Shown: positions 7,435-16,572, numbered from the stretch's first letter. The stretch: 43,504 nt of DNA from Candidatus Zixiibacteriota bacterium (GCA_023138975.1 JAGLON010000007.1:1-43504); one strand, 5' to 3'. Notes: generated by a model not told the origin, from the letters alone. Numbers and translations: made by a program.

Positions 7435-8691
7435 TTAGCTTTCCCAGACAGGTTCGGCGACTTTGCCAATAAAAATTATTGTCCCGGTCGTTTTCTCGTA
7501 AATAACGAAAACAAACGGGCGGTTACAATATACCTGCGGAGGCATACTAACCTCTCCTATGAGAACTGTTACGGCCGCCGCCTCGGTCCCGAATTCATCA
7601 ACCTGAATTTTCGCCTTATGCAGTGCTCTGGAAATGAACATAGGGACATTGGGAAACATGTTTGAAAAATCAGCTCCGCCGGAAAAGGCGGTTGGCATTC
7701 CAAGGTCTATTAATAAATCTTTTAGGTCCAACCCATATTCAAAGCGCATCTTCGGCAGGCCAAGCAGTACCCGATGTTCAGTAAAACTGCTTCTCCAGAG
7801 GTCCCAGTTTTCCTTCGTTAGCGAATCTATGACATCGTTGATTGAGACACTATTTTCCGGACTGAGAATCATCATGTTGAAATACTCGTTGCCGTACGGA
7901 AGATAGGTTGCGGTAAACATGTCGTTGGAGTAAAACGGTAGAATCGAATCTTTAGCCATCATATCGCATTCGACGGTTGAGCCATCAGATTTGAAGAATA
8001 TCGTTGAGTCTGTCTGGGCTGTGTCAAAAGGATTTGTCCATGAGCCCTTGAAATAGATTGCGTTGATTATCATCGTGATTACGGCAGGGTCAATCGGCGG
8101 GTCTATCATCTTGGTTATCATTCCGCTCGTATTGACGTTAATCCAATTATTTATGGAGTCAGCGGTGGCGTGATGCATAAAATTGACACCATAAATTTCG
8201 GCGTTAAAATAATCTTTAACGTTTGCAATATAGTCAGATGCGATGGTGAGATCTTGACGGTACCAAATCGAATTGGCGATACGCATTATCACATCGGGAT
8301 CAAGCTGAGTCAGAATTTTTTGAATACCGAGATAAGATTCGTTGAATTCGTTCAGGCTCAAGCCGGCTGACTCCAGTACTTCGGCTATTTCTTCCTTGGT
8401 TTGCCCCTCGGCGCCGTTATAGGCCATTCCCAGAGCGACCGCTACTGACAGTGGTGAGATAAAGAGGTTTGTATCAAGATTTGCTTCGGCGTCAAGTGTC
8501 CGAAATAGTTTCAGGCCAAACTCGTTCATTGAGCCCGCTGACGCTTTTTCATTATCGGTAAACTCTTCCGGGGTGCGTGCCGGTTGTGGAGATGGCCCGG
8601 GATCAGTTTGTTCCGGAGCCGTTCCGTGCGAACAGAACTGACAAAACAATGCCGCACACAATAGTAAAAAAATTACTCGAAACCAGTGCAT
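7435..8691 (-). CDS. Secreted serpin (serine protease inhibitor)
   Basis: Serpins trap target proteases by insertion of a cleaved reactive loop. The 418-residue protein has an N-terminal export signal (MHWFRVIFLLLCAALFCQF), a Pro-rich linker and a full serpin fold: NSIWYRQDL, NAIYFKGSW, and the C-terminal signature NRPFVFVIYEKTTGTIIFIG. The hinge DEFGTEAAAVT has small residues at P12-P9, as in inhibitory serpins. Counting from the conserved PP after the loop puts the scissile bond near Val-Ser or Ser-Met (EVSMPP), so a subtilisin- or elastase-like target is possible. ATG 8691 is preferred over ATG 8709 because AGGAGG lies 9 bases before it and none precedes 8709. No canonical lipobox is seen despite two Cys near the signal end. 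Confidence 0.93.
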   Translation of the reverse strand: MHWFRVIFLLLCAALFCQFCSHGTAPEQTDPGPSPQPARTPEEFTDNEKASAGSMNEFGLKLFRTLDAEANLDTNLFISPLSVAVALGMAYNGAEGQTKEEIAEVLESAGLSLNEFNESYLGIQKILTQLDPDVIMRIANSIWYRQDLTIASDYIANVKDYFNAEIYGVNFMHHATADSINNWINVNTSGMITKMIDPPIDPAVITMIINAIYFKGSWTNPFDTAQTDSTIFFKSDGSTVECDMMAKDSILPFYSNDMFTATYLPYGNEYFNMMILSPENSVSINDVIDSLTKENWDLWRSSFTEHRVLLGLPKMRFEYGLDLKDLLIDLGMPTAFSGGADFSNMFPNVPMFISRALHKAKIQVDEFGTEAAAVTVLIGEVSMPPQVYCNRPFVFVIYEKTTGTIIFIGKVAEPVWES

Positions 8692-9065
8692 GAGATAAAC
8701 CCTCCTCATGAATATTAACTTGTTACAATTGGTTGCCAGCCAATATTAAGAAAACTCCTCCGCAGACTTAGTTACAATAATCGTGCCGATTGGGAGTAAA
8801 TATCACAATGATGTACTACGTAATAATTTAGAGAATTTTATCTCAGTTGTAAAGCCAGAAATTTCCGTCCCCAGCGGTGCAAGTGTACGACATGGTACTC
8901 AGGCGAAGCCTGTTAGGGGCTGTCGCGTAGATGATCCTACTTTCTTTGGTTTTCATGATACTACTATTACTTTCGCACGCTTCAGGCTTTTAGCCCTACT
9001 TGCATTAGGACCTTCGGCCTTCAGTTGCTCCAACGCGCATTACAAGTTGGAGAGTAACTGGTCAT
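8692..9065. other. Non-coding stretch between divergent serpin and dockerin genes
   Basis: No convincing gene is seen. An open frame at 8783-9088 has no ribosome site, domain or signal peptide. A small hairpin, CAGGC-gaa-GCCTG, lies at 8900-8912, and weak GGCT/AGCC pairs lie further on. The stretch at 8870-9030 is more GC-rich than its flanks and could be a degenerate dispersed element. Confidence 0.5.
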
Positions 9066-9094
9066 TTGACAAATTGAGCATATTGTAGTATAAT
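9066..9094 (+). promoter_or_regulatory. Consensus sigma-70 promoter of the dockerin/TSP3 gene
   Basis: TTGACA (9066-9071), a 17-bp spacer and TATAAT (9089-9094) match the sigma-70 consensus exactly. Transcription would begin near 9101, leaving a leader of about 90 bases to the TTG start at 9192. Confidence 0.85.
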
Positions 9095-9191
9095 AAATCA
9101 TACTTTATTTTATTTGAGAGTTTTTAGCGCGGCTTCATACATTAAGGTGAATATTTCAGCTGAATCCATCACTCGCAACCAGGGGTTTGTT

Positions 9192-11099
9192 TTGCGATAC
9201 TTTATTTTCACGATAATGTCACTCCTTCTTATTCTTTCTCCAGCTTACGGAGATAATCTCGTCGAGTTTCGCCTGTTCGACGCTACTCATGATGTAGAAA
9301 TAACGAATGGTGACAATTTACATGTTCTGGATATTAACTCGGATACAATTGATTATGAGTTGAGAATATATTTGGAAAATGATATCCCCCTGGGAGGTTT
9401 AGAAATTGGCCTTATTGTTGAGTCTGTTGATAATCAATTGCTTAATTGGTCTCCGCAACCGGGCGGTTGGGGCGCCGGCGGACAGGAAAGCGGTTTTGCG
9501 GCCATAACAGTTAATCCGGATAGCAGATTTAATCCTTATCAGGAGGGCGGTTCGTTTGACCTCACCGGTTTGTTGATTAGCGAGAGAGATACGGATGCAT
9601 TACTACCCGATTCTATTCTTCTGGGTGGTGCCAGCCTCAATAACACTCTTCCTATTGGAGAATTGGAGCATATATTTTCTGTCCATTTTACTCTCAATTT
9701 GCCACAGTCGGCAACATTACCGACAATCTGTTTTGATTCCTCAAAGGTTGGTCCGGCAGGTGGGCTCAATTTTATTGCCTCAAATGGCAGCACATTTACT
9801 CCCGCCTTTAACGGACAGCAATGCTTTTCGGTTATTCAAGTATATACGGATAGTGATGGCGATGAGATACTCGACTATCTGGATAATTGTCCGTATGTTT
9901 CAAACCCAAATCAATCTGACGCTGATAATGACGGTATAGGAGACAGTTGTGATACCTGCACCGATACCGACGGCGACGGCCTCGGCGATCCCGGATTCCC
10001 TTACAATACCTGTGATGAGGATGCCTGTCCTCAAGATTCGCCAAATGATATTGACAATGATGGGTATTGTACTACAGATGATAATTGTCCTATGCAGTAC
10101 AATGCTGATCAATCTGATATAGATGAAGACGGAATTGGTGACTCGTGTGATAATTGTATTGAGGTTTTTAACCCGGAACAGACTGATTCCGATTTTGACG
10201 GTTTCGGTGACGGTTGCGACAATTGTCCTTTGGATTCGTTAAATGATATCGATAGCGATGGGTTTTGCGCAAGTGATGATAATTGTCCTTTTCAGTATAA
10301 TGCTGATCAATCTGATATAGATGAAGACGGTATTGGTGATTCGTGTGATAACTGTATAGCGGCCTATAACCCGGAACAGACTGATTCTGATTTGGACGGT
10401 GTCGGTGACAATTGTGACAATTGCCCTCTGATGTCGAATTCACTACAAATAGATTCTGATGGGGATTTGGTTGGCGATAGTTGTGATATCTGTCATGGTT
10501 TTAATGATTTTGAAGATAGCGATTTAGATAGCGTTCCCGATAGCTGTGATAATTGTCCTGGTATCTCAAACTCTTTTCAGATAGATTCCGATGAGGATTT
10601 GGTTGGCGATAGTTGTGATATTTGCCCCGGTTTCAACGATTTTGAGCACAGCGACTCGGACAGTCTTGCAGACGGGTGCGATAATTGTCCTTTATCCGAC
10701 AATCCCAATCAAGATGATTTGGACGGCGATGGCGATGGGGATATCTGTGATAACTGTCCTTTAGTTGAAAATCCCAATCAATCGGACCAGGACGGTGATG
10801 GGCTTGGCGATGTTTGCGATAACTGCGTGAGGATTCCTAATTCTGATCAATTGGATTCTGACGGTGATGGAAATGGTGATGTTTGCCAATATCAATGCGG
10901 GAACGCCAACGGGGACGATGGTGTAGATATTGGCGATGCCGTTTTTCTTGTAAATTACATTTTCCGAGGTGGCTCCGCTCCAGACCCTCTTGTCTATGCC
11001 GATGCGAATTGTGATGGGGGCGTCAATCTTGCCGATGCAGTATACCTTGTGCAATATTGTTTCAATAAAGGCCCGGCTCCCTGTGCTGAGTGTGAGTAA
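9192..11099 (+). CDS. Secreted protein with cohesin-like N-domain, thrombospondin type 3 repeats and dockerin
   Basis: TTG 9192 is chosen because AGGGG lies 6 bases upstream and the product (635 aa) then begins with a normal signal peptide (RYFIFTIMSLLLILSPAYG). A TTG at 9114 is also in frame but has no ribosome site. Residues ~20-215 form a beta-rich domain resembling the cohesin-like domains of FCB secreted proteins. A long run of thrombospondin type 3 calcium repeats follows (about 9840-10890), built on D-x-D-x-D-G-x-G-D-x-C-D-N-C-P. The end is a dockerin-type pair of loops (GNANGDDGVDIGDAVFLVNY and DANCDGGVNLADAVYLVQY). It probably acts as a calcium-stiffened rod or adhesin; its partner is unknown. 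Confidence 0.88.
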   Translation: MRYFIFTIMSLLLILSPAYGDNLVEFRLFDATHDVEITNGDNLHVLDINSDTIDYELRIYLENDIPLGGLEIGLIVESVDNQLLNWSPQPGGWGAGGQESGFAAITVNPDSRFNPYQEGGSFDLTGLLISERDTDALLPDSILLGGASLNNTLPIGELEHIFSVHFTLNLPQSATLPTICFDSSKVGPAGGLNFIASNGSTFTPAFNGQQCFSVIQVYTDSDGDEILDYLDNCPYVSNPNQSDADNDGIGDSCDTCTDTDGDGLGDPGFPYNTCDEDACPQDSPNDIDNDGYCTTDDNCPMQYNADQSDIDEDGIGDSCDNCIEVFNPEQTDSDFDGFGDGCDNCPLDSLNDIDSDGFCASDDNCPFQYNADQSDIDEDGIGDSCDNCIAAYNPEQTDSDLDGVGDNCDNCPLMSNSLQIDSDGDLVGDSCDICHGFNDFEDSDLDSVPDSCDNCPGISNSFQIDSDEDLVGDSCDICPGFNDFEHSDSDSLADGCDNCPLSDNPNQDDLDGDGDGDICDNCPLVENPNQSDQDGDGLGDVCDNCVRIPNSDQLDSDGDGNGDVCQYQCGNANGDDGVDIGDAVFLVNYIFRGGSAPDPLVYADANCDGGVNLADAVYLVQYCFNKGPAPCAECE

Positions 11100-11177
11100 A
11101 TAATTGTCAAGGCGGGAACATCATGAGGCCTTTGGTCCACCCGGAGAGGCTTGTGTCTCTTACAGGATGGCAGGTTC

Positions 11178-11244
11178 CCCAATAATATTGGGACTATAGC
11201 CTAAGGCCATAGTCCCCACACAGTGGGTAGTTCCTACCCTACTG
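11178..11244. other. Cluster of three stable hairpins between convergent genes
   Basis: Three inverted repeats lie side by side: CCCAATA-a-TATTGGG (11178-11192); GGGACTAT...ATAGTCCC (11190-11216, with GCC/GGC inside); and CAGTGGGTAG-ttc-CTACCC-t-ACTG (11221-11244). The first two share the GGG and could compete. None has a T run, so they are not classical terminators, but they may end or protect both convergent transcripts. Confidence 0.6.
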
Positions 11245-11251
11245 GAACAAC

Positions 11252-13207
11252 CTACTCGATAATCACTTTCAACGCTTCATCTATCGAAGCTAAGATCGGT
11301 TTTACGGATATTTCTGAACCGACCGCGTGTTTCATCCACAACTGAGGAATCACACTGCCGTAAGCGCACATCCGCTCCATCTCGGAACCGAGGTTTTTAC
11401 CCTCAAGATGTTTCTCAATCTGGAACTGCATCACGTGTCCCAGCGGGTATTCGGCCAGATATAACGGGTAGCCGATCATGTGCGAGTAAACTCCGAGGAT
11501 AATCGCGTCTTTCATTCCAAAGGCATCGGCGAAGAATTTATTCCAGATATCTTTTGAGGCTTTGATGGTCGCGTTCTTGAGAGCCTCGGCATCGGCCTTA
11601 GGATTGGCGTAGAGCCAGTTCCAGATTTGCATATCGACCAGCGACACGCCCATGATTTCGCAGGTGGCCCAGAACAGGTCGAGGTTATCCAGATGCCCGG
11701 CGTTGGGATCTTCGTTCTTCATGTCCAGCATTTCGAGATCGCGGTTTTGGAAAACAAAGGCGAATGCTTCGGAGAAGGCGGAAAACGGAACGCCGTGAAT
11801 CATATGGTGGTCAACTTTGTGCAAAGATAAAGTCTGCTCTACGGTGTGCCCGAACTCGTGCATACCGACATTGAAACCTTTGTAATCCATACCGCCTTCG
11901 GGAACCCGCATCCGCAGATGAGCCTTGCCGTCTTTCATGGACGCGCCCCAGGCATGGCCGGCTCCGCGGGAGGCGTCAACCTCGATTTTAGGAATAACGA
12001 ATTTGACCTGTTCGTCGGAAAATCCTAATCGGGACATGATGTTCGGTAAGTCTGATGCGAAGGCATCTTTGTTTTTATAGCGTGATGAGACAATCTTATT
12101 CAGTTTATCTTCGGGAATGGAGCTTCGTGATTTGAAACCGTCGTACCAGATATCATAGGGGCGGAGGTTGCGGCCCAGACGCTTTTCAATCAGGGAGGCG
12201 ACTTTTTTCAATTGGTTCGAGGACAGAAAATCGGAAAAGAGTTGTTCGACTTCCGCCTCGGGCATCTCCCGCTCAAGCTCAAACTTGCGCTTGATGTAGG
12301 TCGGATAGGCCGGGTAGTAGTCGTCAATCTTTTGCATGATGTTGAAGGAGTTGAGAATGTGCTGATACCGATCGTTTGGTTCGGGAGCAGACGTTGCGTT
12401 GTTTTCACCAACGGTATTTTTATAGGGATTCCAGGTTATCTCTTTGCTGTTTATTACTTCCTTCGGGATTTCCTGAGTGATGATACGTTTCATTACCTCA
12501 TAGATAATTTCCTGTTTGTCGGCCGCATCCGCCGCTCCGTAATGTCCTTTTAGTTCGTCACGGAGCCCCCAGTGGGTAATGAGCTTCAGGTCTTCGGGAA
12601 AGAGCGATTTGTTGTTATTTTCCCGGAGCTGTCCCATGAAAATATTGTACTCGGCCACATAGGTATCGGCAGCGGTAATGACGCTCGACAGTTTCTGCTG
12701 CAGTTCAGCAGGGACTCTGGATTTGAACAGATCGCCGACCCGGGCTAAAGCCCATTGTTTCGGAGTCCACGACTCACCTGTTGTTTGTTTCTCCGAAAGT
12801 GTGTAATGAGAGAAATTAAGCAGAATCAAAAAGGCTATTTTGTTCTTAAATAAATCATCAGTTAAATGCGCCGATGGGTCGAATTCGCCAAGCAACATAT
12901 CATACGGCTGAATTTCACCTAAATCCTCATCAAGCGGTTTTCGTAAGTTTAATGACATGGCGTTGAAATGTCCGTGTAAGGTCTCAAAAGCATTGTCGAA
13001 CCGCTCAAATGCCAGATTAAGGCCGCTATCGTCACCGATGAAGCTTGAGGTGCAGAATTCGCTGAATTCATCGGAGGTTCCGTCGTTCTCATTCCAAAGA
13101 GCCGCTACCCGTTCGACACCTTTGGTAATTCGAGTCCGGTTTTGGTCTCCATGAGTTTTCACCATGGATTCGATTAGCTGGTTTCTGGCTGTTTCGTCTA
13201 TAAACAT
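11252..13207 (-). CDS. Zinc metallopeptidase of M3-like (oligopeptidase) type
   Basis: The 651-residue protein has no signal peptide, so it is probably cytoplasmic. The zinc motif HEFGH is at about 450-454 and a likely third ligand is Glu480 in FSAFSEAFAF. The 26-residue gap from the second His fits M3 (thimet/oligopeptidase F) peptidases, which cut short peptides inside a closed helical channel. The rest is mostly helical with long charged segments, also as in M3. Overall similarity to well-known M3 members looks distant, so the exact subfamily is open. The start has AAGGAG 6 bases upstream. It converges on the dockerin gene across a hairpin cluster. Confidence 0.75.
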   Translation of the reverse strand: MFIDETARNQLIESMVKTHGDQNRTRITKGVERVAALWNENDGTSDEFSEFCTSSFIGDDSGLNLAFERFDNAFETLHGHFNAMSLNLRKPLDEDLGEIQPYDMLLGEFDPSAHLTDDLFKNKIAFLILLNFSHYTLSEKQTTGESWTPKQWALARVGDLFKSRVPAELQQKLSSVITAADTYVAEYNIFMGQLRENNNKSLFPEDLKLITHWGLRDELKGHYGAADAADKQEIIYEVMKRIITQEIPKEVINSKEITWNPYKNTVGENNATSAPEPNDRYQHILNSFNIMQKIDDYYPAYPTYIKRKFELEREMPEAEVEQLFSDFLSSNQLKKVASLIEKRLGRNLRPYDIWYDGFKSRSSIPEDKLNKIVSSRYKNKDAFASDLPNIMSRLGFSDEQVKFVIPKIEVDASRGAGHAWGASMKDGKAHLRMRVPEGGMDYKGFNVGMHEFGHTVEQTLSLHKVDHHMIHGVPFSAFSEAFAFVFQNRDLEMLDMKNEDPNAGHLDNLDLFWATCEIMGVSLVDMQIWNWLYANPKADAEALKNATIKASKDIWNKFFADAFGMKDAIILGVYSHMIGYPLYLAEYPLGHVMQFQIEKHLEGKNLGSEMERMCAYGSVIPQLWMKHAVGSEISVKPILASIDEALKVIIE

Positions 13208-13323
13208 TATTTTCTCCTTATTTACATATCTTTAATACGGCACCACAAAAAAGTAGATTGATTTGTATGATTTAACAAGAAAAATAATTTTCACGGAAAA
13301 AAGTTAAAAAAACTTTTTTTGTA

Positions 13324-13356
13324 CTGACAGAATTTGTCAGGGGTCGGCCGTATACT
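13324..13356 (+). promoter_or_regulatory. Palindrome and -10 element of a candidate small RNA
   Basis: CTGACA-gaatt-TGTCAG (13324-13340) is a perfect 6-bp inverted repeat, and TATACT (13351-13356) is a good -10. No clear -35 lies at the right distance; the palindrome occupies that area, which would suit an activator or repressor site. Confidence 0.5.
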
Positions 13357-13362
13357 AGAAAT

Positions 13363-13491
13363 AGTGCTACAAGCACCATGATACATGCACTTCCTTTTAA
13401 ACGGGGGGGACCAGGGTCCAAGGCTCAGAAACCTCTGATTTCATGGAGCCATGCTACGGAAAAAGCCCGGAGGACGCACCGGGCTTTTTTT
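13363..13491 (+). ncRNA. Candidate structured small RNA, about 128 nt
   Basis: Between two minus-strand genes, the + strand has a -10 (TATACT), then several possible stems: GTGCT-aca-AGCAC (13364-13376); GGAC-cagg-GTCC (13408-13419); GGCT...AGCC (13422-13450) enclosing CAGA-aacc-TCTG; and a strong terminator. The frame at 13378-13737 has no ribosome site and crosses the terminator, so it is unlikely to be a protein. No family was recognised: tmRNA, RNase P, SRP RNA and 6S landmarks are absent. Confidence 0.5.
13460..13491. terminator. Bidirectional terminator (TPR gene and candidate RNA)
   Basis: AAAAAGCCCGG (13460-13470) pairs with CCGGGCTTTTT (13479-13489) around an 8-base loop, and T runs follow on both strands. 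It lies about 20 bases after the stop of the minus-strand TPR gene and would also end the + strand candidate RNA. Confidence 0.9.
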
Positions 13492-13509
13492 GTTTCTGTT
13501 AAATTTACC

Positions 13510-15690
13510 CTACAGTTTTTTGAGAAGCTCGTCGGCTTCTTCCTTCTGCGGAGATTTGATACCCAATTCCAGAGCCTTTTTCAGGTTTGCCTTGGCGCCT
13601 TTATTATCTTTGAGAGCGAAGTTTGCCTTACCCAGCAAGAACCACATTTCCGCGTCTTCGGGATGATTTTTGGCTCCCATGGCGTACTGAGTTCGGGCCA
13701 GTTTATACTTTTCCTGAACATAGAAAGCATCACCTAAGATAATAGTGCCTCTCCGGTCACCCCTAAAATATACTTGAGCCGTCCGAGCCAACCCTTCAGC
13801 TCGTAAGAGACTGTCGCCTCGGTCGATAAAATATCTCGCCATACTATAAAAGGCAAATGGAGATTGGGTTCGCCTGTTTATTGCCAGGCGATAAACGTCC
13901 ATCGCTTTTTCGATTTCATTTTTACTTTCGTAGTATCTTCCCTGCAGTTCCAAAGCCTTTCCATACAGTGAATCTAATTCAAGAGCTTTATCGGTTTGGT
14001 CTAAGACATTATCCATTTTCTCATTCTCAAAATCAAACAGAGCCAGCATATAATGGTTATCCGCTAAATTCGGATAAGATTTGATATTGGATACATAAAT
14101 TTCACGTGCCTTGTCTGTCTGGCCGGTTTTTGAGTACAGTTCGGCGAGACCCTGAATATATGGCTTATGCTGATTGCTTCGGGCATAGAGCATTTCGGCA
14201 ACAGCTATCGCTTCATCCAATTTATCTGCATTCGTGTAGCCAGCCATCATCTTTTCATTCAATATTAAATTTCCGCGGAATTGAAGAGGCATGTTTTGCA
14301 AGAGATCGCCTGCTTTTTTGCAATGCTTTCCGGCTTTGTAAATATCAAGTAGCCGTTGTACGTAAAGAACTTTGGGCTGGGGAAGTTTAAGCAGCTGCAA
14401 ATATACTTCCTCGGCTTTACTATATTTTTTTGAGAGGTAGAAGTAGTTTCCGGCCTTTGAAAGCCAATCACTGTTAACCCAGTTTTTAGATACTTTATCA
14501 TCTATTAAAATATTTGATGAATCTGCGACATCCGTAAAAAACCTCATGATGAAAGCTTTGAAGAAATCTATCTCCTCTAATTCCGGAAAACGGTCAATTC
14601 CCTCCTTCAGATAAACATAGCCGCTTTGTACGTCTTTATCTTCCATCATTCCATTAAACATACGGGAATACAGATAAATCGTGTATTCATCCGGATATTT
14701 CAGATTACTCGCAAGCGTGTAGGCCATCTGGTACTGGATAACAGCTCCGCCCAAATCTCCAAAATACATCATCAAATCACCCTGCAGCTCCTGCAAATTT
14801 GGGGATTGTGGGTTGATTACAACGAATGAATTGAGATGTGCGGTTGACATACGAGTTTGTCCCATCTCACGCTCAATATAAGAACCGAGCAAAAACGCTC
14901 GGCCACAGCTGTCAGCGTCTTCTATCACCTTATCGACGAGCTGTTTCGCGTCATAGATGAGGTGTTCATCAAAGAGATATTGCGCCAACATTAGCTGATA
15001 ATCAATATTACCGCTCTCCAAAACGGAAGCTTTCCGTGCATAATAAACGACTGAATCACCCATATTGACAATCTGGAAAATACTGGCCAGTCGGCTGAAG
15101 TGATCAGACGTTGAAAAATTAGTTTTGGAAAGACCGGATAGAGTTTGCAAAATAACCGTTTCATCTCCGGTGAGAATATCAAGTTCAGCCTTTGCCAAAG
15201 TAACATCAAGCATGCTGGCGCCTTTATCGGCTGCCAGCTGAATATAGTAAGAAGCACTATCGAGCATTTGAGAGCGGGCCATAAATGCGGCTGTGTACAG
15301 ATATCCTTTCGGGCTATCCGGGCGTCGTTCGACATAAATTCGGGCCATCTGCAGGCCGTTTTGCAGCAAATTCTTTTTCAGCGCCATATCAATAAATGCC
15401 TCGATGGCAGGAAAATACCCACCGTCTCGGGGAGAGGCTTCGAGAAAGTTGTACAGCGCGTCATACTCAAGCCCATGATACTGCTGAATTAAGGCCTTAC
15501 CATAGAGTTCCATGGCACCGGTACTATCAACTGAGGCGGCATTATCGATAATAGTTCGGGCTTCATCAAGATTACCGAACGATAACTGTTTGGCGGCAGC
15601 GGCAGCAGGATCTTTGGGAGTGCCGGAACATCCGGTCAGGATAAAGGCAGCAAACAAGACATATATCAACAGATTAAACGCGGCTTTCAT
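13510..15690 (-). CDS. TPR-repeat lipoprotein
   Basis: The 726-residue protein has a lipoprotein signal (MKAAFNLLIYVLFAAFILTGC, Cys acylated) followed by alpha-helical pairs of tetratricopeptide type along its whole length. The clearest are near the C-terminus, with FENEKMDNVLDQTDKALELD, GKALELQGRYYESKNEIEKA and MWFLLGKANFALKDNKGAKA. TPR lipoproteins of this size act as scaffolds in envelope assembly or export, but no specific role is visible. ATG 15690 is preferred over 15702 because GGAG lies 6 bases before it. The gene is divergent from lptB, with which it shares a 156-bp promoter region, and ends at a strong terminator. Confidence 0.88.
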   Translation of the reverse strand: MKAAFNLLIYVLFAAFILTGCSGTPKDPAAAAAKQLSFGNLDEARTIIDNAASVDSTGAMELYGKALIQQYHGLEYDALYNFLEASPRDGGYFPAIEAFIDMALKKNLLQNGLQMARIYVERRPDSPKGYLYTAAFMARSQMLDSASYYIQLAADKGASMLDVTLAKAELDILTGDETVILQTLSGLSKTNFSTSDHFSRLASIFQIVNMGDSVVYYARKASVLESGNIDYQLMLAQYLFDEHLIYDAKQLVDKVIEDADSCGRAFLLGSYIEREMGQTRMSTAHLNSFVVINPQSPNLQELQGDLMMYFGDLGGAVIQYQMAYTLASNLKYPDEYTIYLYSRMFNGMMEDKDVQSGYVYLKEGIDRFPELEEIDFFKAFIMRFFTDVADSSNILIDDKVSKNWVNSDWLSKAGNYFYLSKKYSKAEEVYLQLLKLPQPKVLYVQRLLDIYKAGKHCKKAGDLLQNMPLQFRGNLILNEKMMAGYTNADKLDEAIAVAEMLYARSNQHKPYIQGLAELYSKTGQTDKAREIYVSNIKSYPNLADNHYMLALFDFENEKMDNVLDQTDKALELDSLYGKALELQGRYYESKNEIEKAMDVYRLAINRRTQSPFAFYSMARYFIDRGDSLLRAEGLARTAQVYFRGDRRGTIILGDAFYVQEKYKLARTQYAMGAKNHPEDAEMWFLLGKANFALKDNKGAKANLKKALELGIKSPQKEEADELLKKL

Positions 15691-15754
15691 ATTAGTCTCC
15701 ATGGTCGTTTCAAATTATTGACCCTTTTACACATATTTACCTTAAAGTATCGGA

Positions 15755-15783
15755 AATTTATGTGATTTTTTACGTATAAGCAA
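15755..15783 (-). promoter_or_regulatory. Possible promoter of the TPR lipoprotein gene
   Basis: On the minus strand TTGCTT (+ 15778-15783), a 17-bp spacer and TAAATT (+ 15755-15760) fit a sigma-70 promoter. The start would be near 15748, about 58 bases before the ATG. Confidence 0.45.
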
Positions 15784-15811
15784 ATAATATGCAAAAATAA
15801 TAATTTTCTAT

Positions 15812-15841
15812 TTGAATATAGTAGGGTAATAGATGTATTTT
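15812..15841 (+). promoter_or_regulatory. Promoter abutting the lptB start (leaderless arrangement)
   Basis: TTGAAT (15812-15817), an 18-bp spacer and TATTTT (15836-15841) are followed after 5 bases by the lptB ATG. Transcription would start at or next to the A of the ATG. No Shine-Dalgarno is present. Confidence 0.55.
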
Positions 15842-15846
15842 CAAGT

Positions 15847-16572
15847 ATGCAAACGCTAAAAGCCGAAAAGCTCATTAAGACTTACAGTCGCCGGACAGTT
15901 GTTGACGGAGTTTCGATAGATGTAAGGCCGGGAGAAGTTGTCGGCCTGCTGGGTCCTAATGGAGCTGGTAAGACGACGACATTTTATATGATAATGGGTT
16001 TCATTAAGCCAGTGTCCGGAGAAGTTTTTTTGGGAGATGAGCGGTTGACCGGATTACCTATGTACCGCCGAGCGCGCAAAGGGCTCGGGTATCTGCCGCA
16101 GGAAAGCTCAGTTTTCAGAAAGCTATCGGTTGAGGATAATATACAGGCTGTGCTGGAATTGCAGGGACTATCCCGTAAGGTCCGAAAGGCCAGACTGGAA
16201 GAGCTTTTAAGCGAGTTAGATATTGCTCACCTGAGAAAATCAAAAGCTTATACGCTGTCCGGAGGAGAACGCCGTCGACTGGAAATTACTCGTTCAATGG
16301 CTATTGAACCTTCGTATATGTTATTGGATGAACCGTTTGCGGGGATTGACCCGATTGCGGTTGAAGATATTCAGAAAATAATAAAACGATTGACCGAAAA
16401 AGGACTTGGGGTTTTAATAACCGACCACAATGTACGCGAGACATTGTCAATTTGCGATAGAGCCTATATAATGTGTGAAGGCAAAATCCTTACTTCGGGA
16501 ACGTCTGAATACTTGGCTTCTGATCCAGAGGCGAGAAAAGTCTATTTGGGAGAAAAGTTTAAACTTAATTAG
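15847..16572 (+). CDS. lptB: LPS export ABC transporter ATP-binding protein LptB
   Basis: LptB is the cytoplasmic ATPase that, with LptFG, extracts lipopolysaccharide from the inner membrane and pushes it toward the outer membrane. The 241-residue protein has Walker [10 protein letters not shown] (36-44), signature LSGGERRR (about 138-145), Walker [14 protein letters not shown] and the switch His in [16 protein letters not shown] and the C-terminal VYLGEKF are typical of LptB. It heads the classic lptB-rpoN-hpf-hprK cluster and implies a Gram-negative envelope with LPS or a related lipid. The ATG has no ribosome site and sits right after a promoter-like element. Confidence 0.96.
   Translation: MQTLKAEKLIKTYSRRTVVDGVSIDVRPGEVVGLLGPNGAGKTTTFYMIMGFIKPVSGEVFLGDERLTGLPMYRRARKGLGYLPQESSVFRKLSVEDNIQAVLELQGLSRKVRKARLEELLSELDIAHLRKSKAYTLSGGERRRLEITRSMAIEPSYMLLDEPFAGIDPIAVEDIQKIIKRLTEKGLGVLITDHNVRETLSICDRAYIMCEGKILTSGTSEYLASDPEARKVYLGEKFKLN

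Noticed and set aside
8783..9088. 101-residue open frame
   Set aside because: No ribosome site, no domain or signal, and its end overlaps the consensus promoter of the next gene.
9832..11054. Several antisense frames inside the thrombospondin-3 repeats
   Set aside because: The repeating Asp/Cys codons create long Ile/Thr/Arg-rich frames on the other strand; these are shadows.
13378..13737. 119-residue open frame on the + strand
   Set aside because: It runs through the terminator and into the antisense of the TPR gene, with no ribosome site.
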